Part shown: piece by piece, positions 8,241-16,617 of the stretch
Position numbering within the stretch: the first letter of the stretch is position 1
How the letters are laid out: each line of letters starts with the position of its first letter
Assembly (NCBI RefSeq): GCF_002608565.1
Contig: NZ_LIXM01000032.1
Span: 1 to 39,055, forward strand
Length of the DNA stretch: 39,055 nucleotides
Direction: 5' to 3'
Source: Vibrio sp. PID17_43
GTDB lineage: Bacteria > Pseudomonadota > Gammaproteobacteria > Enterobacterales > Vibrionaceae
Made by a program: the position numbers and the translations under genes
The notes under the pieces: model-generated
Databases searched by the model: none
Seen by the model: only the letters and a program-made list of their open reading frames with translations
Told to the model about the DNA's origin: nothing

Positions 8241-8272
8241 GAGCACCCAAGGCGGGTGCTCTTCAGTTTTTC
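8241..8272 (+). terminator. Rho-independent terminator after tcyP
   Basis: Perfect 8-bp stem GAGCACCC/GGGTGCTC with an AAGGC loop (8241-8261), followed by a T-rich run interrupted by CAG. It separates tcyP from the flavoenzyme gene 30 bases on. The latter must have its own promoter in this short gap or depend on readthrough. Confidence 0.8.
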
Positions 8273-8300
8273 CTGAGTTCAGGTTATTTAGGTAATAGAT

Positions 8301-9623
8301 ATGAAAGTTGTTGTCGTAGGCGGTAGTGCTGCTGGAATGAGTTTCGCGGCGAAATACAAACGGAATCAGCCATCAGATGAAGTGATTGTGCTAGACAAGC
8401 GTGATTACATTTCCTTTGGTGCATGTGGTTTGCCTTACTTTGCTGGTGGCATGTTTGATGACACTGAGCGCATGATCTCTCGTACGCCAGAGCAAGCCAT
8501 TCAATCAGGTTTAGATGTACGTGTTGAAACTGAAATGGTGGCATTTAACCGCGCTGAAAAGCAGATCACGGTACGTCATCAAGGTGAAGAGGGCGTACTC
8601 GATTACGATATGCTGATCATCGCAACTGGTGCACGCCCAATCGTACCGCCGTTTGGTGAGTTCAACCCAGAGCACGTATACACGCTAACCAGCATGGAAG
8701 ATGGCTTGGCAGTGAAAGCAGTGCTTAAGGACAGCAACAAACAACGTGTTTGCGTTATCGGCGGTGGCTTTATCGGGCTTGAAGTGTTTGATGCAGCGCA
8801 TTTGCTTGGTAAGCACGTCACCATCATTGAACGTGAGCAGCACGTGATGAGCCGTCAATTCAGCCCTGAAATGATCGAAGTAGTAGAAGGCGCGATTCGT
8901 GAATCGGGTGCAGAGCTTAAAACCGGTTGCAGCGTATCCGCCATTCGCGACGCCGAGCAGGGTGGTTACATCGTCGAAACCGACAATGGCAATGTGGAAG
9001 CAGATGTGGTGATCATGTCACTTGGCTTTAAACCAAACACAGAAGCGTTTGAGCTACCAAAGGCAGCTAATGGCGCACTGCTCGTGGACGAGTTTGGTGC
9101 AACAGAAGACGCGAACGTTCATGCCGTGGGCGACTGTGCTGTCGTTCACCACATGGCGTTAGGCAAATCGGTATACGTTCCGCTTGCAACAACGGCAAAC
9201 AAACAAGCGCGTATGATGGCAGACAAGCTATCAGGCAAAGATACTTACATGACAGGCTTCTTAGGTTCATCATGCCTGAAGGTACTGGACTACGAGCTAG
9301 CGTGCACGGGCGTATCGGAACTTCTTGCTAAAGAGCACGGCTTGGAAGTGAAGGTTTCGACCATTTCAGATAAGAACCAAACCGATTACTACCCAGGCCA
9401 AGAAGACATCAAAGTGAAGTTGGTTTACCATCCAGAAACCAATGTTCTGCTAGGTGGTGAAGTTGTTGGTAAGAAAGGCGCGGTAGGACGCATCAATGCA
9501 TTAGCGGTAGCAATTACAGCGAAGATGACCACACAACAGCTCGGCTACATGGACTTTTGCTATGCACCACCATTTTCTCGCACGTGGGATGCGCTAAACG
9601 TTGCTGGTAACGTCGCGAAATAA
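8301..9623 (+). CDS. CoA-disulfide reductase / NADH oxidase-like flavoenzyme
   Basis: A 440-residue FAD/NAD(P)H enzyme of the CoA-disulfide reductase and NADH-oxidase/polysulfide-reductase group. It has an N-terminal FAD Rossmann motif (VVVGGSAAGMS), a redox-active cysteine at C42 in SFGACGLPYF, a second Rossmann motif (VCVIGGGFIGLE) near residue 151, the FAD-contacting HAVGDCA, and the dimerisation domain from about 320. The single active-site Cys spaced after SF fits disulfide, persulfide or peroxide chemistry. No C-terminal rhodanese domain is present. Next to the cystine transporter it could reduce cystine-derived disulfide or polysulfide; that substrate is inference. Confidence 0.85.
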   Translation: MKVVVVGGSAAGMSFAAKYKRNQPSDEVIVLDKRDYISFGACGLPYFAGGMFDDTERMISRTPEQAIQSGLDVRVETEMVAFNRAEKQITVRHQGEEGVLDYDMLIIATGARPIVPPFGEFNPEHVYTLTSMEDGLAVKAVLKDSNKQRVCVIGGGFIGLEVFDAAHLLGKHVTIIEREQHVMSRQFSPEMIEVVEGAIRESGAELKTGCSVSAIRDAEQGGYIVETDNGNVEADVVIMSLGFKPNTEAFELPKAANGALLVDEFGATEDANVHAVGDCAVVHHMALGKSVYVPLATTANKQARMMADKLSGKDTYMTGFLGSSCLKVLDYELACTGVSELLAKEHGLEVKVSTISDKNQTDYYPGQEDIKVKLVYHPETNVLLGGEVVGKKGAVGRINALAVAITAKMTTQQLGYMDFCYAPPFSRTWDALNVAGNVAK

Positions 9624-9650
9624 GCCTTATTAGAAAGTTACAGACCAAAC

Positions 9651-9686
9651 AAAAGGGCTCCAGAGGTATCTCGGGAGCCCTTTTTA
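9651..9686. terminator. Bidirectional terminator between convergent genes
   Basis: AAAAGGGCTCC and GGGAGCCCTTTTT form a strong hairpin with A-runs and T-runs on both sides, between the flavoenzyme gene (plus) and ygiQ (minus). It can stop transcription from either direction. Confidence 0.88.
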
Positions 9687-9719
9687 GTATTCAAATTCTA
9701 TTGAATTAACGGCGCGTGC

Positions 9720-12125
9720 TTAACGATGTTTAGGTTTACGTTGTCCGGTTGGTTTGCCTTGTCCTTGTGGACGTCCTTGACCTTGAGAATGACTTTTACC
9801 TTGAGAGCTAGCACCATTTGAACGGTTTGGGTTGTTGCCGCCAGTTCGTGAGCCAGTATTAGGACGCTGACTATTGCTTGGACGTTGACCGTTAGTGCCG
9901 CCGTTGCCGCGATTTTGGCCCGCTTGACCGCCTTGTGCTTTTCCTGAACCGTTGCGGTTGCCGGATGGTTTACCATCATGTGAGCCACCCTCAGAACGTT
10001 TGTTCAAGTGACCACCGAAGCCCGGTTGGTTCTTAGTGTGCTTGGTTGCAAAGCGGTTTGCGCCATGGCGGCCAGATTTACGACGTTGTGCAGGTGTTTG
10101 TGCATCAATGTCTTCTGCCGGAACCAGACAGTTTGGCTTGTCACCAATCAGGTGTTTTTTACCCATGTTGTTCAACGCTTCACGGATCATTGGCCAGTTC
10201 GCTGGATCGTGGTAACGAAGTAGCGCTTTGTGTAGGCGACGCTGGCGTTCACCTTTCGCAACGGGCACATCTTCACGCTGTTTGTACTTCACACGCTTCA
10301 GAGGGTTCGTCTCTGAGTAGTACATCGACGTGGCGTTACACATTGGCGACGGGTAGAAGTTTTGTACTTGGTCACACTCGAAGTTATTTTTCTTCAACCA
10401 TAGCGCAAGGTTCAGCATGTCTTCATCTTCTGTACCTGGGTGCGCAGAGATGAAGTAAGGGATCAGATATTGTTTCTTACCGGCTTCCGCGCTGTACTTC
10501 TCGAACATCTCTTTAAAGCGATCGTAAGTGCCCATGCCCGGTTTCATCATCAGATCCAGCGGGCCTTTTTCAGTGTGCTCAGGAGCAATCTTCAGGTAAC
10601 CGCCGACGTGATGCGTCACCAACTCTTTGACGTATTCTGGTGACTCAATCGCAAGGTCGTAACGTACGCCAGATGCGATCATGACTTTCTTCACGCCTTT
10701 GACTTTACGTGCCGCGCGGTAAAGATCGATGGTGTGTTTATGATCTGTGTTTAGCTTGTTACAGATACCAGGGAACACACACGATGGACGACGGCAGTTT
10801 GCTTCTGCTTTCGGATCGCTACAACCCAGTCGATACATGTTGGCTGTCGGGCCACCCAAGTCAGAGATCGTACCGGTAAAGCCAGGAACCTTATCGCGGA
10901 TCTCTTCCAACTCGTTAATGATCGAATCTTGAGAGCGGTTTTGAATGATGCGACCTTCGTGCTCTGTGATAGAACAGAAAGAACAGCCACCAAAACAACC
11001 ACGCATGATGTTAACCGAGGTTTTGATCATGTCGTAAGCAGGGATCTTTGCCTTGCCATACATAGGATGAGGGACACGCGCGAACGGCAGACCGAATACG
11101 TAGTCCATTTCTTCTGTCGTCAACGGAATTGGCGCTTGGTTTACCCAAAGTTCACGGTCACCGTGACGCTGAATTAAAGCACGGCCAGAGTATGGGTTGG
11201 TTTCTAAATGCATCACACGACTTGAATGGGCATAAAGAATGCGGTCGTTGTTGAGCTTTTCGAAAGGCGGTAGGCGCACAGCAGTGGTCGCCGCATCGTG
11301 ACGGGAAGGACGAATCGTAATTGGCTGAGCAACGGGCTCATCCTTTTTCGTCGCACATTCCGTTTCCACTTCGTAAGGGTTCTTGGGTACGAACGCTTCT
11401 TTACGTGGCTTCTCAATACGAGAGGAATCAATAATCGTGTAGCCCTCTGGCTCCGCAGACAAGTTAACCGCAGTACCGCGGATGTTAGTCAGAGCTGAAA
11501 TATCGTCACCATCAGCTAGGCGGTGTGCTACTTCAACCAGCGCACGTTCTGCGTTACCAAACAATAGGATGTCGGCTTTAGCATCAAGTAGAACAGAGCG
11601 ACGAACTTTATCTGACCAGTAATCGTAGTGCGCTACGCGACGTAAGCTGGCTTCGATACCACCAAGAACGATAGGTGTGCCTTTGTAGGCTTCACGACAA
11701 CGTTGTGAGTATACCAAAGTTGCACGATCTGGGCGTTTTCCGCCTTCGTTGTTTGGCGTGTACGCATCATCGTGACGAAGTTTTTTGTCCGCCGTGTAAC
11801 GGTTGATCATGGAGTCCATGTTACCCGCGGTGATCCCGAAGAACAGATTTGGCTTACCAAGTTGCATGAACGCATCTTTGTTTTGCCATTCTGGTTGAGC
11901 AATGATACCCACACGGAAGCCTTGTGCTTCCAAAAGACGACCAATGATTGCCATACCAAAGCTTGGGTGGTCTACATATGCGTCACCCGTGACGATGATA
12001 ATGTCACAACTATCCCATCCTAGGGCATCCATTTCTTTGCGACTGGTCGGCAAGAAAGGTGCCGTACCAAAACACTCGGCCCAGTATTTTTTGTACTCAT
12101 GAATAGGAGTAATGTCGTTGGTCAT
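9720..12125 (-). CDS. ygiQ: YgiQ family radical SAM protein
   Basis: An 801-residue protein with an N-terminal YgiQ domain that is B12-binding-like in character. A radical SAM core has its 4Fe-4S motif at about residues 375-385 ([11 protein letters not shown]), and the conserved C-terminal YgiQ region follows ([27 protein letters not shown]). The substrate of YgiQ is not established. The last 110 residues are a low-complexity, Gly/Asn/Gln/Ser-rich basic tail that is probably disordered and could bind nucleic acid. It stands alone: the terminator at 9651 lies downstream and a long intergenic region upstream. Confidence 0.93.
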   Translation of the reverse strand: MTNDITPIHEYKKYWAECFGTAPFLPTSRKEMDALGWDSCDIIIVTGDAYVDHPSFGMAIIGRLLEAQGFRVGIIAQPEWQNKDAFMQLGKPNLFFGITAGNMDSMINRYTADKKLRHDDAYTPNNEGGKRPDRATLVYSQRCREAYKGTPIVLGGIEASLRRVAHYDYWSDKVRRSVLLDAKADILLFGNAERALVEVAHRLADGDDISALTNIRGTAVNLSAEPEGYTIIDSSRIEKPRKEAFVPKNPYEVETECATKKDEPVAQPITIRPSRHDAATTAVRLPPFEKLNNDRILYAHSSRVMHLETNPYSGRALIQRHGDRELWVNQAPIPLTTEEMDYVFGLPFARVPHPMYGKAKIPAYDMIKTSVNIMRGCFGGCSFCSITEHEGRIIQNRSQDSIINELEEIRDKVPGFTGTISDLGGPTANMYRLGCSDPKAEANCRRPSCVFPGICNKLNTDHKHTIDLYRAARKVKGVKKVMIASGVRYDLAIESPEYVKELVTHHVGGYLKIAPEHTEKGPLDLMMKPGMGTYDRFKEMFEKYSAEAGKKQYLIPYFISAHPGTEDEDMLNLALWLKKNNFECDQVQNFYPSPMCNATSMYYSETNPLKRVKYKQREDVPVAKGERQRRLHKALLRYHDPANWPMIREALNNMGKKHLIGDKPNCLVPAEDIDAQTPAQRRKSGRHGANRFATKHTKNQPGFGGHLNKRSEGGSHDGKPSGNRNGSGKAQGGQAGQNRGNGGTNGQRPSNSQRPNTGSRTGGNNPNRSNGASSQGKSHSQGQGRPQGQGKPTGQRKPKHR

Positions 12126-12418
12126 ATTTTGCTCTCTGTTCTAGGGAGCGCGAATTATAGCGATTTGGTGATCAGGTATCTATACCTAACCCCCATAATA
12201 AAGTGTAGTTGAGCCACTTTTATTCCTAGATGAAAATAACTCGCAATACGTTTTTAGGTTTTGATGCGTAATGCCCTTTAAGCCCTTATTGTAATTGAGG
12301 TTAAGGCATTCAATTTTTAGTCGGCCGCTTATTAAACCTCAACTCGGGATAAGAAAGTTTACATAGCTTAATTTATGAGTCACTTGAGTTGATATTGGCG
12401 TCAGTACAGCTCTTTTAG
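12126..12418. other. Intergenic region upstream of ygiQ
   Basis: This gap must hold the ygiQ promoter on the minus strand. The only structure seen is an imperfect hairpin near 12197-12226 (AATAAAGTG against CACTTTTATT) without a clear T-run. I find no RNA gene, repeat family or convincing coding sequence. Confidence 0.4.
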
Positions 12419-12583
12419 ATGGATAACGAGGCAGAATTACAAGTCAATAGCGAGTCTATTGCGGTCATTTTAACGACGTTAGGCGCTAAAAGCGCGGTGC
12501 TGAATGGCTTAGATTATCCCGAGCTGAGGTTATTTAGTTTAGGTGGTTTGCGGTTAGGCGATTTGTTATTATCGCCACCCTAA
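12419..12583 (+). CDS. Small open reading frame, 54 residues, unidentified
   Basis: An ATG-started frame reads 54 codons, begins MDNEAELQVNSESIAVILTT and ends GGLRLGDLLLSPP. Its TAA is one base from the ATG of the following membrane-protein gene, a spacing usual in coupled gene pairs. The N-terminal half is acidic and the remainder leucine-rich. There is no clear ribosome site before it. A hairpin GGCGAT/ATCGCC (12560-12579 region) lies within its last codons. I do not recognise a family. Confidence 0.35.
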   Translation: MDNEAELQVNSESIAVILTTLGAKSAVLNGLDYPELRLFSLGGLRLGDLLLSPP

Positions 12584-12584
12584 A

Positions 12585-13295
12585 ATGACTTTTGAGTTTG
12601 TATTCAACATGATTCAACAACTGCTGTTAACTTTTCCTCCAATGTTATTTGGCGCGCAAGCGCTGTTGACATTGCTTTTGATTAAAGGTGATATTTGCCC
12701 GGGTCAGCGTGGTCGTCTGCATAAGATGTTGCCATCAATTGCGCTACTTTGGTTGGCAGTAGCCTCACTTCGTATTGAAGCGTTCATGATCGTGTTTGCG
12801 ATTTTCTATTTCTACTCTCAAGTTCAAACTAAGAAGACGCGCGAAAAAGGCCCGCTATGGGCACTGCATTTAGCGAACGGTCTGGCGTTTGCGTATGTGA
12901 GTATTCAAGTATTTGAGCAGCCACATTGGGCAGCGTCTGCTTCAATGGCACTGATGGTTTTCTTCCTAGGTGGCGCATTTGCGCAGCTACTTTTGGTTAT
13001 TGCGCGTAGTCGTCTTCAAGCGTTTCATCGCATCTTGCCAGTGACAGGTGTGGTATCAGGTATGTTGCTTGTGGTGATGACGCTGTTCTCCGCTTACCAA
13101 TTGGATGAAGCGACGCTTCACTCAGTGACGTCGCATATTTTAGCGTCACTGGCTTTGCTGATCATCGCAATTGTTGTCTGGTCTTGGCACATTTTTACTC
13201 ATAAAGCACCAACTAAAGTTCAGCTAGCGGCAGCGCTGATGCTTGCTTTGGCCTCAATGACCAGCTTACAAGGTCTGTTCTTGCTAGGCGCATAA
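12585..13295 (+). CDS. Multi-pass membrane protein, unidentified
   Basis: A 236-residue inner-membrane protein with about seven hydrophobic segments: residues 8-30, 45-58, 62-78, 91-106, 115-138, 147-166 and 177-198, with a further one at the C-terminus. A basic loop (KKTREKGP) suggests cytoplasmic orientation there. I do not recognise a named family. The ATG at 12585 has no strong ribosome site, so translation may be coupled to the preceding small frame; an in-frame ATG at 12609 is an alternative start. It looks intact and typical of core Vibrio membrane proteins of unknown function. Confidence 0.7.
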   Translation: MTFEFVFNMIQQLLLTFPPMLFGAQALLTLLLIKGDICPGQRGRLHKMLPSIALLWLAVASLRIEAFMIVFAIFYFYSQVQTKKTREKGPLWALHLANGLAFAYVSIQVFEQPHWAASASMALMVFFLGGAFAQLLLVIARSRLQAFHRILPVTGVVSGMLLVVMTLFSAYQLDEATLHSVTSHILASLALLIIAIVVWSWHIFTHKAPTKVQLAAALMLALASMTSLQGLFLLGA

Positions 13296-13454
13296 TCGTC
13301 TTTTTCAATATCACGTTGATGAGCTCGATATTTAGAGCGAGTTCACTTTCAAAACATTAGATTAAGTCTACGCTTACTTAATAACCTCATATCAATGCAA
13401 TATCGACGTTGAACAGAATAGAGGTTAAACACCTTGTTTTAGAGGAGTGTCGCG

Positions 13455-13655
13455 ATGGACTTAAGCAATGTTACAAACTGGGATAGCATTATTTTGCTAG
13501 GTATAGTGAATGAAAAGCTGCGCTTAGAGTGTGACAGCTTTGAAGAACTTGTAACTATGTATGAAATGGATGTGGAATCAGTAGTGGGTAAACTTGATGT
13601 GCTCGGCTACCAATATGACCCACTGACCAATCAATTCAAATCGTACGAACGTTAG
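13455..13655 (+). CDS. DUF4250 domain protein
   Basis: A 66-residue protein that fits DUF4250 over its whole length: the ILLGIVNEKLRLECDSFEEL segment, a helix-turn-helix-like middle, and the closing GYQYDPLTNQF motif. The family is small, cytoplasmic and uncharacterised. A good AGGAG ribosome site precedes the ATG by 7 bases. It stands alone between the membrane protein and the metR remnant, which ends 22 bases downstream on the opposite strand. Confidence 0.85.
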   Translation: MDLSNVTNWDSIILLGIVNEKLRLECDSFEELVTMYEMDVESVVGKLDVLGYQYDPLTNQFKSYER

Positions 13656-13677
13656 TTTCGTTTCATTTCCCTGAATG

Positions 13678-13944
13678 TTAAGCCATCTTGATGCCGTCAA
13701 GGTGGCTTTTGCATTGCTGACGCGCTGTTGTGAAGAACGCCTGTAGATAGCGTTTATTTTTCTCTGAGTTTCGTGTCGCTGCAAACAGACAACGCCATAA
13801 CCCTTCCCCAAAGGCATACTGGTAATCAGACCTTGCCGTGCAAACTCGGAAATCGCCCAGTTTGGTAATGCTGAGACCCCTAATCTTGCCGAGACCATCT
13901 GCACCAACATTAGCGTATTATCGGCTTGGAAGGGGTTCTTTGAG
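13678..13944 (-). pseudogene. metR: metR remnant, 3' part only, frameshifted
   Basis: The minus strand reads NTLMLVQMVSARLGVSALPNW, AISEFARQGLITSMPLGKG, then a one-base frameshift near 13800. It continues LWRCLFAATRNSEKNKRYLQ to a TAA at 13678-13680. This aligns with the end of MetR, the LysR-type activator of metE and metH (E. coli: LIQMVAARMGIAALPHWV, QGLVVTKTLGEG LWSRLYAAVR). The DNA-binding domain and about two thirds of the protein are gone. The neighbouring metE stub supports this as the remains of the metR-metE pair. Confidence 0.82.
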
Positions 13945-13996
13945 AAAGTTCTTGATGCTCAACCCTAACATCGGACAATGAATAAGGAATACGGAC

Positions 13997-14035
13997 ATGG
14001 CAACGACAACACTCATTCTTGGTTACATTCGTTAA
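13997..14035 (+). pseudogene. metE: metE remnant, first codons only
   Basis: An AAGGAA ribosome site followed 7 bases later by an ATG begins MATTTLILGYIR and then a TAA. Cobalamin-independent methionine synthase MetE of vibrios begins with a very similar sequence (M-x-TTT-x-ILGYPRIGEKREL). Only about 10 codons remain, and the following base run leads at once into a terminator hairpin. Divergent orientation to the metR remnant is the usual arrangement. This is a deletion scar, not a small gene. Confidence 0.72.
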
Positions 14036-14054
14036 ATAAATGAGTCGTTAAAAC

Positions 14055-14088
14055 GAAAAAAGCGAGGATAGTTGTCCTCGCTTTGCTA
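14055..14088 (-). terminator. Terminator after the pilotin gene, shared with the metE scar
   Basis: AAAGCGAGGA (14059-14068) and TCCTCGCTTT (14075-14084) form a perfect 10-bp stem. On the minus strand it is followed by a run of six T, so it terminates the yciI-pilotin transcript. On the plus strand it would have ended metE. Confidence 0.85.
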
Positions 14089-14129
14089 TTTCTGTTTATC
14101 GCAGACTGCTAAAGAGACGCTCGACGTAA

Positions 14130-14531
14130 TTACTGTGGTTGTTGAGTCGCAGTACAAGTTTGTTCCGATACTAACTCGTCAGCGATTAACTGACCGCGAG
14201 AGTTACGGATCTGAATTCGATACATCAAACCCATGTCGATTTGTTCACGTACTGCAGGAGTATGGCAGTAGGTGTAAATACTGGTATTTAGTACTTGGTT
14301 TAACGGTTTCGCGCCAAGTGCGCCGTCGTTATAAATCATCGTCATTTCAATCACATTTTTGTTAGAAGAAATGCGCATGATCTTAAGAGGGCCGTATTCA
14401 AGTGGTAAGCCCACAGAAAGTACGCCCGCACGGTTCGATGCCATCAGTTCAAGTTGACGTTGCTTATCATCATTGGATGAACAGCCCGATAGTGCACCAA
14501 GTACTAGAAAGAGACACAGTAAGTTTTTCAT
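14130..14531 (-). CDS. GspS/AspS-type type II secretion pilotin lipoprotein
   Basis: A 133-residue lipoprotein with a signal peptide and lipobox LSGC at residues 14-17. The mature part fits the GspS-beta/AspS pilotin family of vibrios and E. coli YghG: LLEYGPLKI-type region (here VGLPLEYGPLKIMR), GAKPLNQVLNTSI, and YRIQIRNSRGQL, plus two cysteines (YCHTP and EQTC) that can form the family disulfide. The pilotin carries the GspD secretin to the outer membrane. As usual for this type it lies apart from the gsp operon. It begins 3 bases after yciI, so the two are co-transcribed. Confidence 0.78.
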   Translation of the reverse strand: MKNLLCLFLVLGALSGCSSNDDKQRQLELMASNRAGVLSVGLPLEYGPLKIMRISSNKNVIEMTMIYNDGALGAKPLNQVLNTSIYTYCHTPAVREQIDMGLMYRIQIRNSRGQLIADELVSEQTCTATQQPQ

Positions 14532-14534
14532 AAC

Positions 14535-14831
14535 TTAGAATACTTTTTTGAACGGTTTTACGATGACGTTTTCGTAAACACCCGCGGTGATGTATGGGTC
14601 AGCATCTGCCCATGCTTGAGCATCTTCTAGCGAATCAAATTCTGCGATCACTGTTGAGCCAGTGAAGCCTGCTTCTCCTGGATTATCAGAGTCAATCGCT
14701 GGCATAGGACCTGCTGTCAGTAGGCGGCCTTCATCTTGAAGCAGTTGTAGGCGCTCAAGGTGTTGAGGGCGAACGCTCAAACGTTTTTCTAACGAATTTT
14801 CTACATCTTGAGAAAAGATGACGTACCACAT
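14535..14831 (-). CDS. yciI: YciI family protein
   Basis: A 98-residue YciI/YCII-related protein of the ferredoxin-like dimeric alpha-beta barrel fold. It has the N-terminal [10 protein letters not shown] strand, the histidine in RPQHLERL, the LLTAGPMPA motif and the [15 protein letters not shown] segment, all standard. Its biochemical role is not firmly known. In gamma-proteobacteria it clusters with yciA and yciB near the trp operon, as here. It is followed by the pilotin gene after 3 bases. Confidence 0.92.
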   Translation of the reverse strand: MWYVIFSQDVENSLEKRLSVRPQHLERLQLLQDEGRLLTAGPMPAIDSDNPGEAGFTGSTVIAEFDSLEDAQAWADADPYITAGVYENVIVKPFKKVF

Positions 14832-14908
14832 AGCATGTTTCCTTAGTTAATGGGCTAAAGCCCTAATTTAACGCCTTTTTTATGTCACTCACAAGTCGAC
14901 AATGGAAA

Positions 14909-15346
14909 TTATGAGTGTATTCGAGCATTTAATGTATCGAGTTTCGTTCGTTGCTTCTGAATTGGACGTGGTTTGCCTTGGCTATCAATGGCGACATAGT
15001 TGAACGTTGCGTCACAGACCATAAAACGATCTTCGACGCCGTCAACTTTGACGGGTTTGACCCAAACCTCAAGATCGATGCTCATGGAGGTACGGCCAAT
15101 TTTAGTACACACACCGTAACAACATACAACATCCCCAACGCTGACTGGCTTTTTAAACGTGATACTTGAAACAGAGACTGTAACCACGCGTCCTAAAGAA
15201 ATTTCTTTTGCTAAAATTGCGCCAGCTAAATCAAGCTGAGACATGATCCAACCACCAAAGATATCGCCATTGGCGTTCGTGTCAGCCGGCATAGCGAGAG
15301 TTCGCAGCAACAGTTGACCAGTTGGAGAGTTAACTTCTTGACTCAT
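14909..15346 (-). CDS. yciA: Acyl-CoA thioesterase YciA
   Basis: A 145-residue hotdog-fold acyl-CoA thioesterase, cytoplasmic and hexameric in its family. The catalytic segment NANGDIFGGWIMSQLDLAGA includes the active-site Asp, followed by SSITFKKPVSVGDVV and CYGVCTKIGRTSM. YciA hydrolyses a broad range of acyl-CoAs. It lies between yciB (upstream) and yciI (downstream) in the same orientation, with a possible GGGCT/AGCCC hairpin at 14853-14864 in the gap. Confidence 0.94.
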   Translation of the reverse strand: MSQEVNSPTGQLLLRTLAMPADTNANGDIFGGWIMSQLDLAGAILAKEISLGRVVTVSVSSITFKKPVSVGDVVCCYGVCTKIGRTSMSIDLEVWVKPVKVDGVEDRFMVCDATFNYVAIDSQGKPRPIQKQRTKLDTLNARIHS

Positions 15347-15425
15347 GATGACATCCTACAATCTTTAACGGTGCTCATAGAAAGAGCAAAAACGTGCACC
15401 AATATTATTTGGAGCGACGAACAAA

Positions 15426-15447
15426 ACAGCGACCCGTAGGTCGCTGT
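15426..15447 (-). terminator. Terminator hairpin after yciB
   Basis: A perfect 9-bp stem ACAGCGACC/GGTCGCTGT. On the minus strand its loop is TACG, a stable UNCG-type tetraloop, followed by TTTTG. It lies between yciB and yciA and would limit readthrough. Confidence 0.75.
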
Positions 15448-15486
15448 AAATAATCAAATTGACTGGATTATAGCAAAAATGTTTGT

Positions 15487-16050
15487 CTAATCATCAATTG
15501 ACACATCGGAGGTGCTGTCTTTCTGTTCTTTTGGCATGTGTTTGTAGATATAGAAACCAGTTGCGATCATGTAAGCGAATGTAGCAATCAACAAGCCGAA
15601 TACTTTGAAGTTAACCCAAACATCGAGTGGCAATTCGAAAGCGACATAAACGTTCAGACCCGCACAGAAGGAGAAGAACCCCACCCACGCCCAGTTGATC
15701 TTAGTCCAGATTGCTTCTGGGAGCGTGATTTCTTTACCTAGCATTCCTTTGATCGCGGATTTTCCCATCGCATGACTCACTGCCAAGCCAATCGCAAATA
15801 CAGCGTAGACAATGGTGACTTTCCACTTAATAAAGTTGTCATCGTGAAGGAAAATCGTCATGCCCCCAAAGATCGCGACCATAGCAAAAGTGATCAACTG
15901 CATTTTTTCTACTTTTTTGTATAGCGCAAAAGTCAACACGATTTGAATCGCTGTTGCAATCATCAGCGCAGCTGTCGCTACGTAGATGTCGTACATCTTG
16001 TAGAGGACAAAAAAGACAATGAGTGGAATAAAGTCAATGACTTGCTTCAT
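15487..16050 (-). CDS. yciB: Septation protein A / inner-membrane-spanning protein YciB
   Basis: A 187-residue inner-membrane protein with five hydrophobic segments, starting [22 protein letters not shown], the family hallmark, and containing [15 protein letters not shown] and [21 protein letters not shown]. YciB affects cell-envelope and septum formation in E. coli and Shigella. It ends in a charged tail. Length and motifs are normal. It is first of the minus-strand yciB-yciA-yciI run but is followed by its own hairpin. Confidence 0.94.
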   Translation of the reverse strand: MKQVIDFIPLIVFFVLYKMYDIYVATAALMIATAIQIVLTFALYKKVEKMQLITFAMVAIFGGMTIFLHDDNFIKWKVTIVYAVFAIGLAVSHAMGKSAIKGMLGKEITLPEAIWTKINWAWVGFFSFCAGLNVYVAFELPLDVWVNFKVFGLLIATFAYMIATGFYIYKHMPKEQKDSTSDVSIDD

Positions 16051-16180
16051 GTTACAATAACTACCTAGTTGCTGAGTTTATAACCAGTCTAACGTAATTT
16101 TAGTCAATGTGAATACATCCAGACAGCACGAGATGCGATTTACTTAATGATCACGCTCAGTAAGTCTCATCCCGCTTTTA

Positions 16181-16423
16181 CTAGGCGACGTGTTGGTATT
16201 GCTCGATAACGTCAGAAACATCGTCTAAATACCCCGATGATATAAGTGCTTCTACCGTTGACTCCAGTTCTTCAAGTGACAGAGTGAAACAGCTTGATTT
16301 GCCAGTCGTCATAAGAAGGTATTGGTGATATCGCTCTTCAGTGAAATGGCCTACGCGGTCTAAAAGTAGCGCTTTAATTCCGTGATGAATCAAGCGGTAG
16401 TAAGTGTGGCGATGAAGCAGCAT
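16181..16423 (-). CDS. Small GemA/gp16-like protein
   Basis: An 80-residue cytoplasmic protein. The start at 16423 is set by AAGGAGG 6 bases upstream; an earlier in-frame ATG would overlap that ribosome site. The pattern YYRLIHHGIKALLLDR, then F-TEERYHQYLL-TTGKSS, then LSLEELESTVEALISSGYL resembles the core of DUF1018/GemA (Mu gp16) proteins, which pair an IH..K..LGL helix with Y..LL...TGK and LT..EL..V...L. Whether it is homologous or just similar is not certain. No phage genes are nearby. Function unknown. Confidence 0.72.
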   Translation of the reverse strand: MLLHRHTYYRLIHHGIKALLLDRVGHFTEERYHQYLLMTTGKSSCFTLSLEELESTVEALISSGYLDDVSDVIEQYQHVA

Positions 16424-16570
16424 AGGAGCCTCCTTATTCAAACCTTTTACCGTAACTTAGTTCATAGCATTTTGTACGTTCACTTTGCCATTTTGTTCAT
16501 ACTGAAGGGGTATCAATAAAGAAAAGTGAGGTCGGTTTGCAACAGAGCAATCGTGACAAGTATTGAAGAT

Positions 16571-16600
16571 ACAAAAAAGCCACTCAGCTGAGCGGCTTAT
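16571..16600 (-). terminator. Terminator after the DAACS symporter gene
   Basis: AAGCC-A-CTCAG and CTGAG-C-GGCTT form a near-perfect 11-bp hairpin, with six T following on the minus strand. It lies 20 bases after the symporter stop. Confidence 0.82.
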
Positions 16601-16617
16601 TTCACTGACACGCGTGA

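Noticed and set aside
13306..13412. Two near-identical 15-mers (CAATATC, optional G, ACGTTGA) 92 bases apart
   Set aside because: Only two copies, no known regulator consensus, not palindromic; could be chance.
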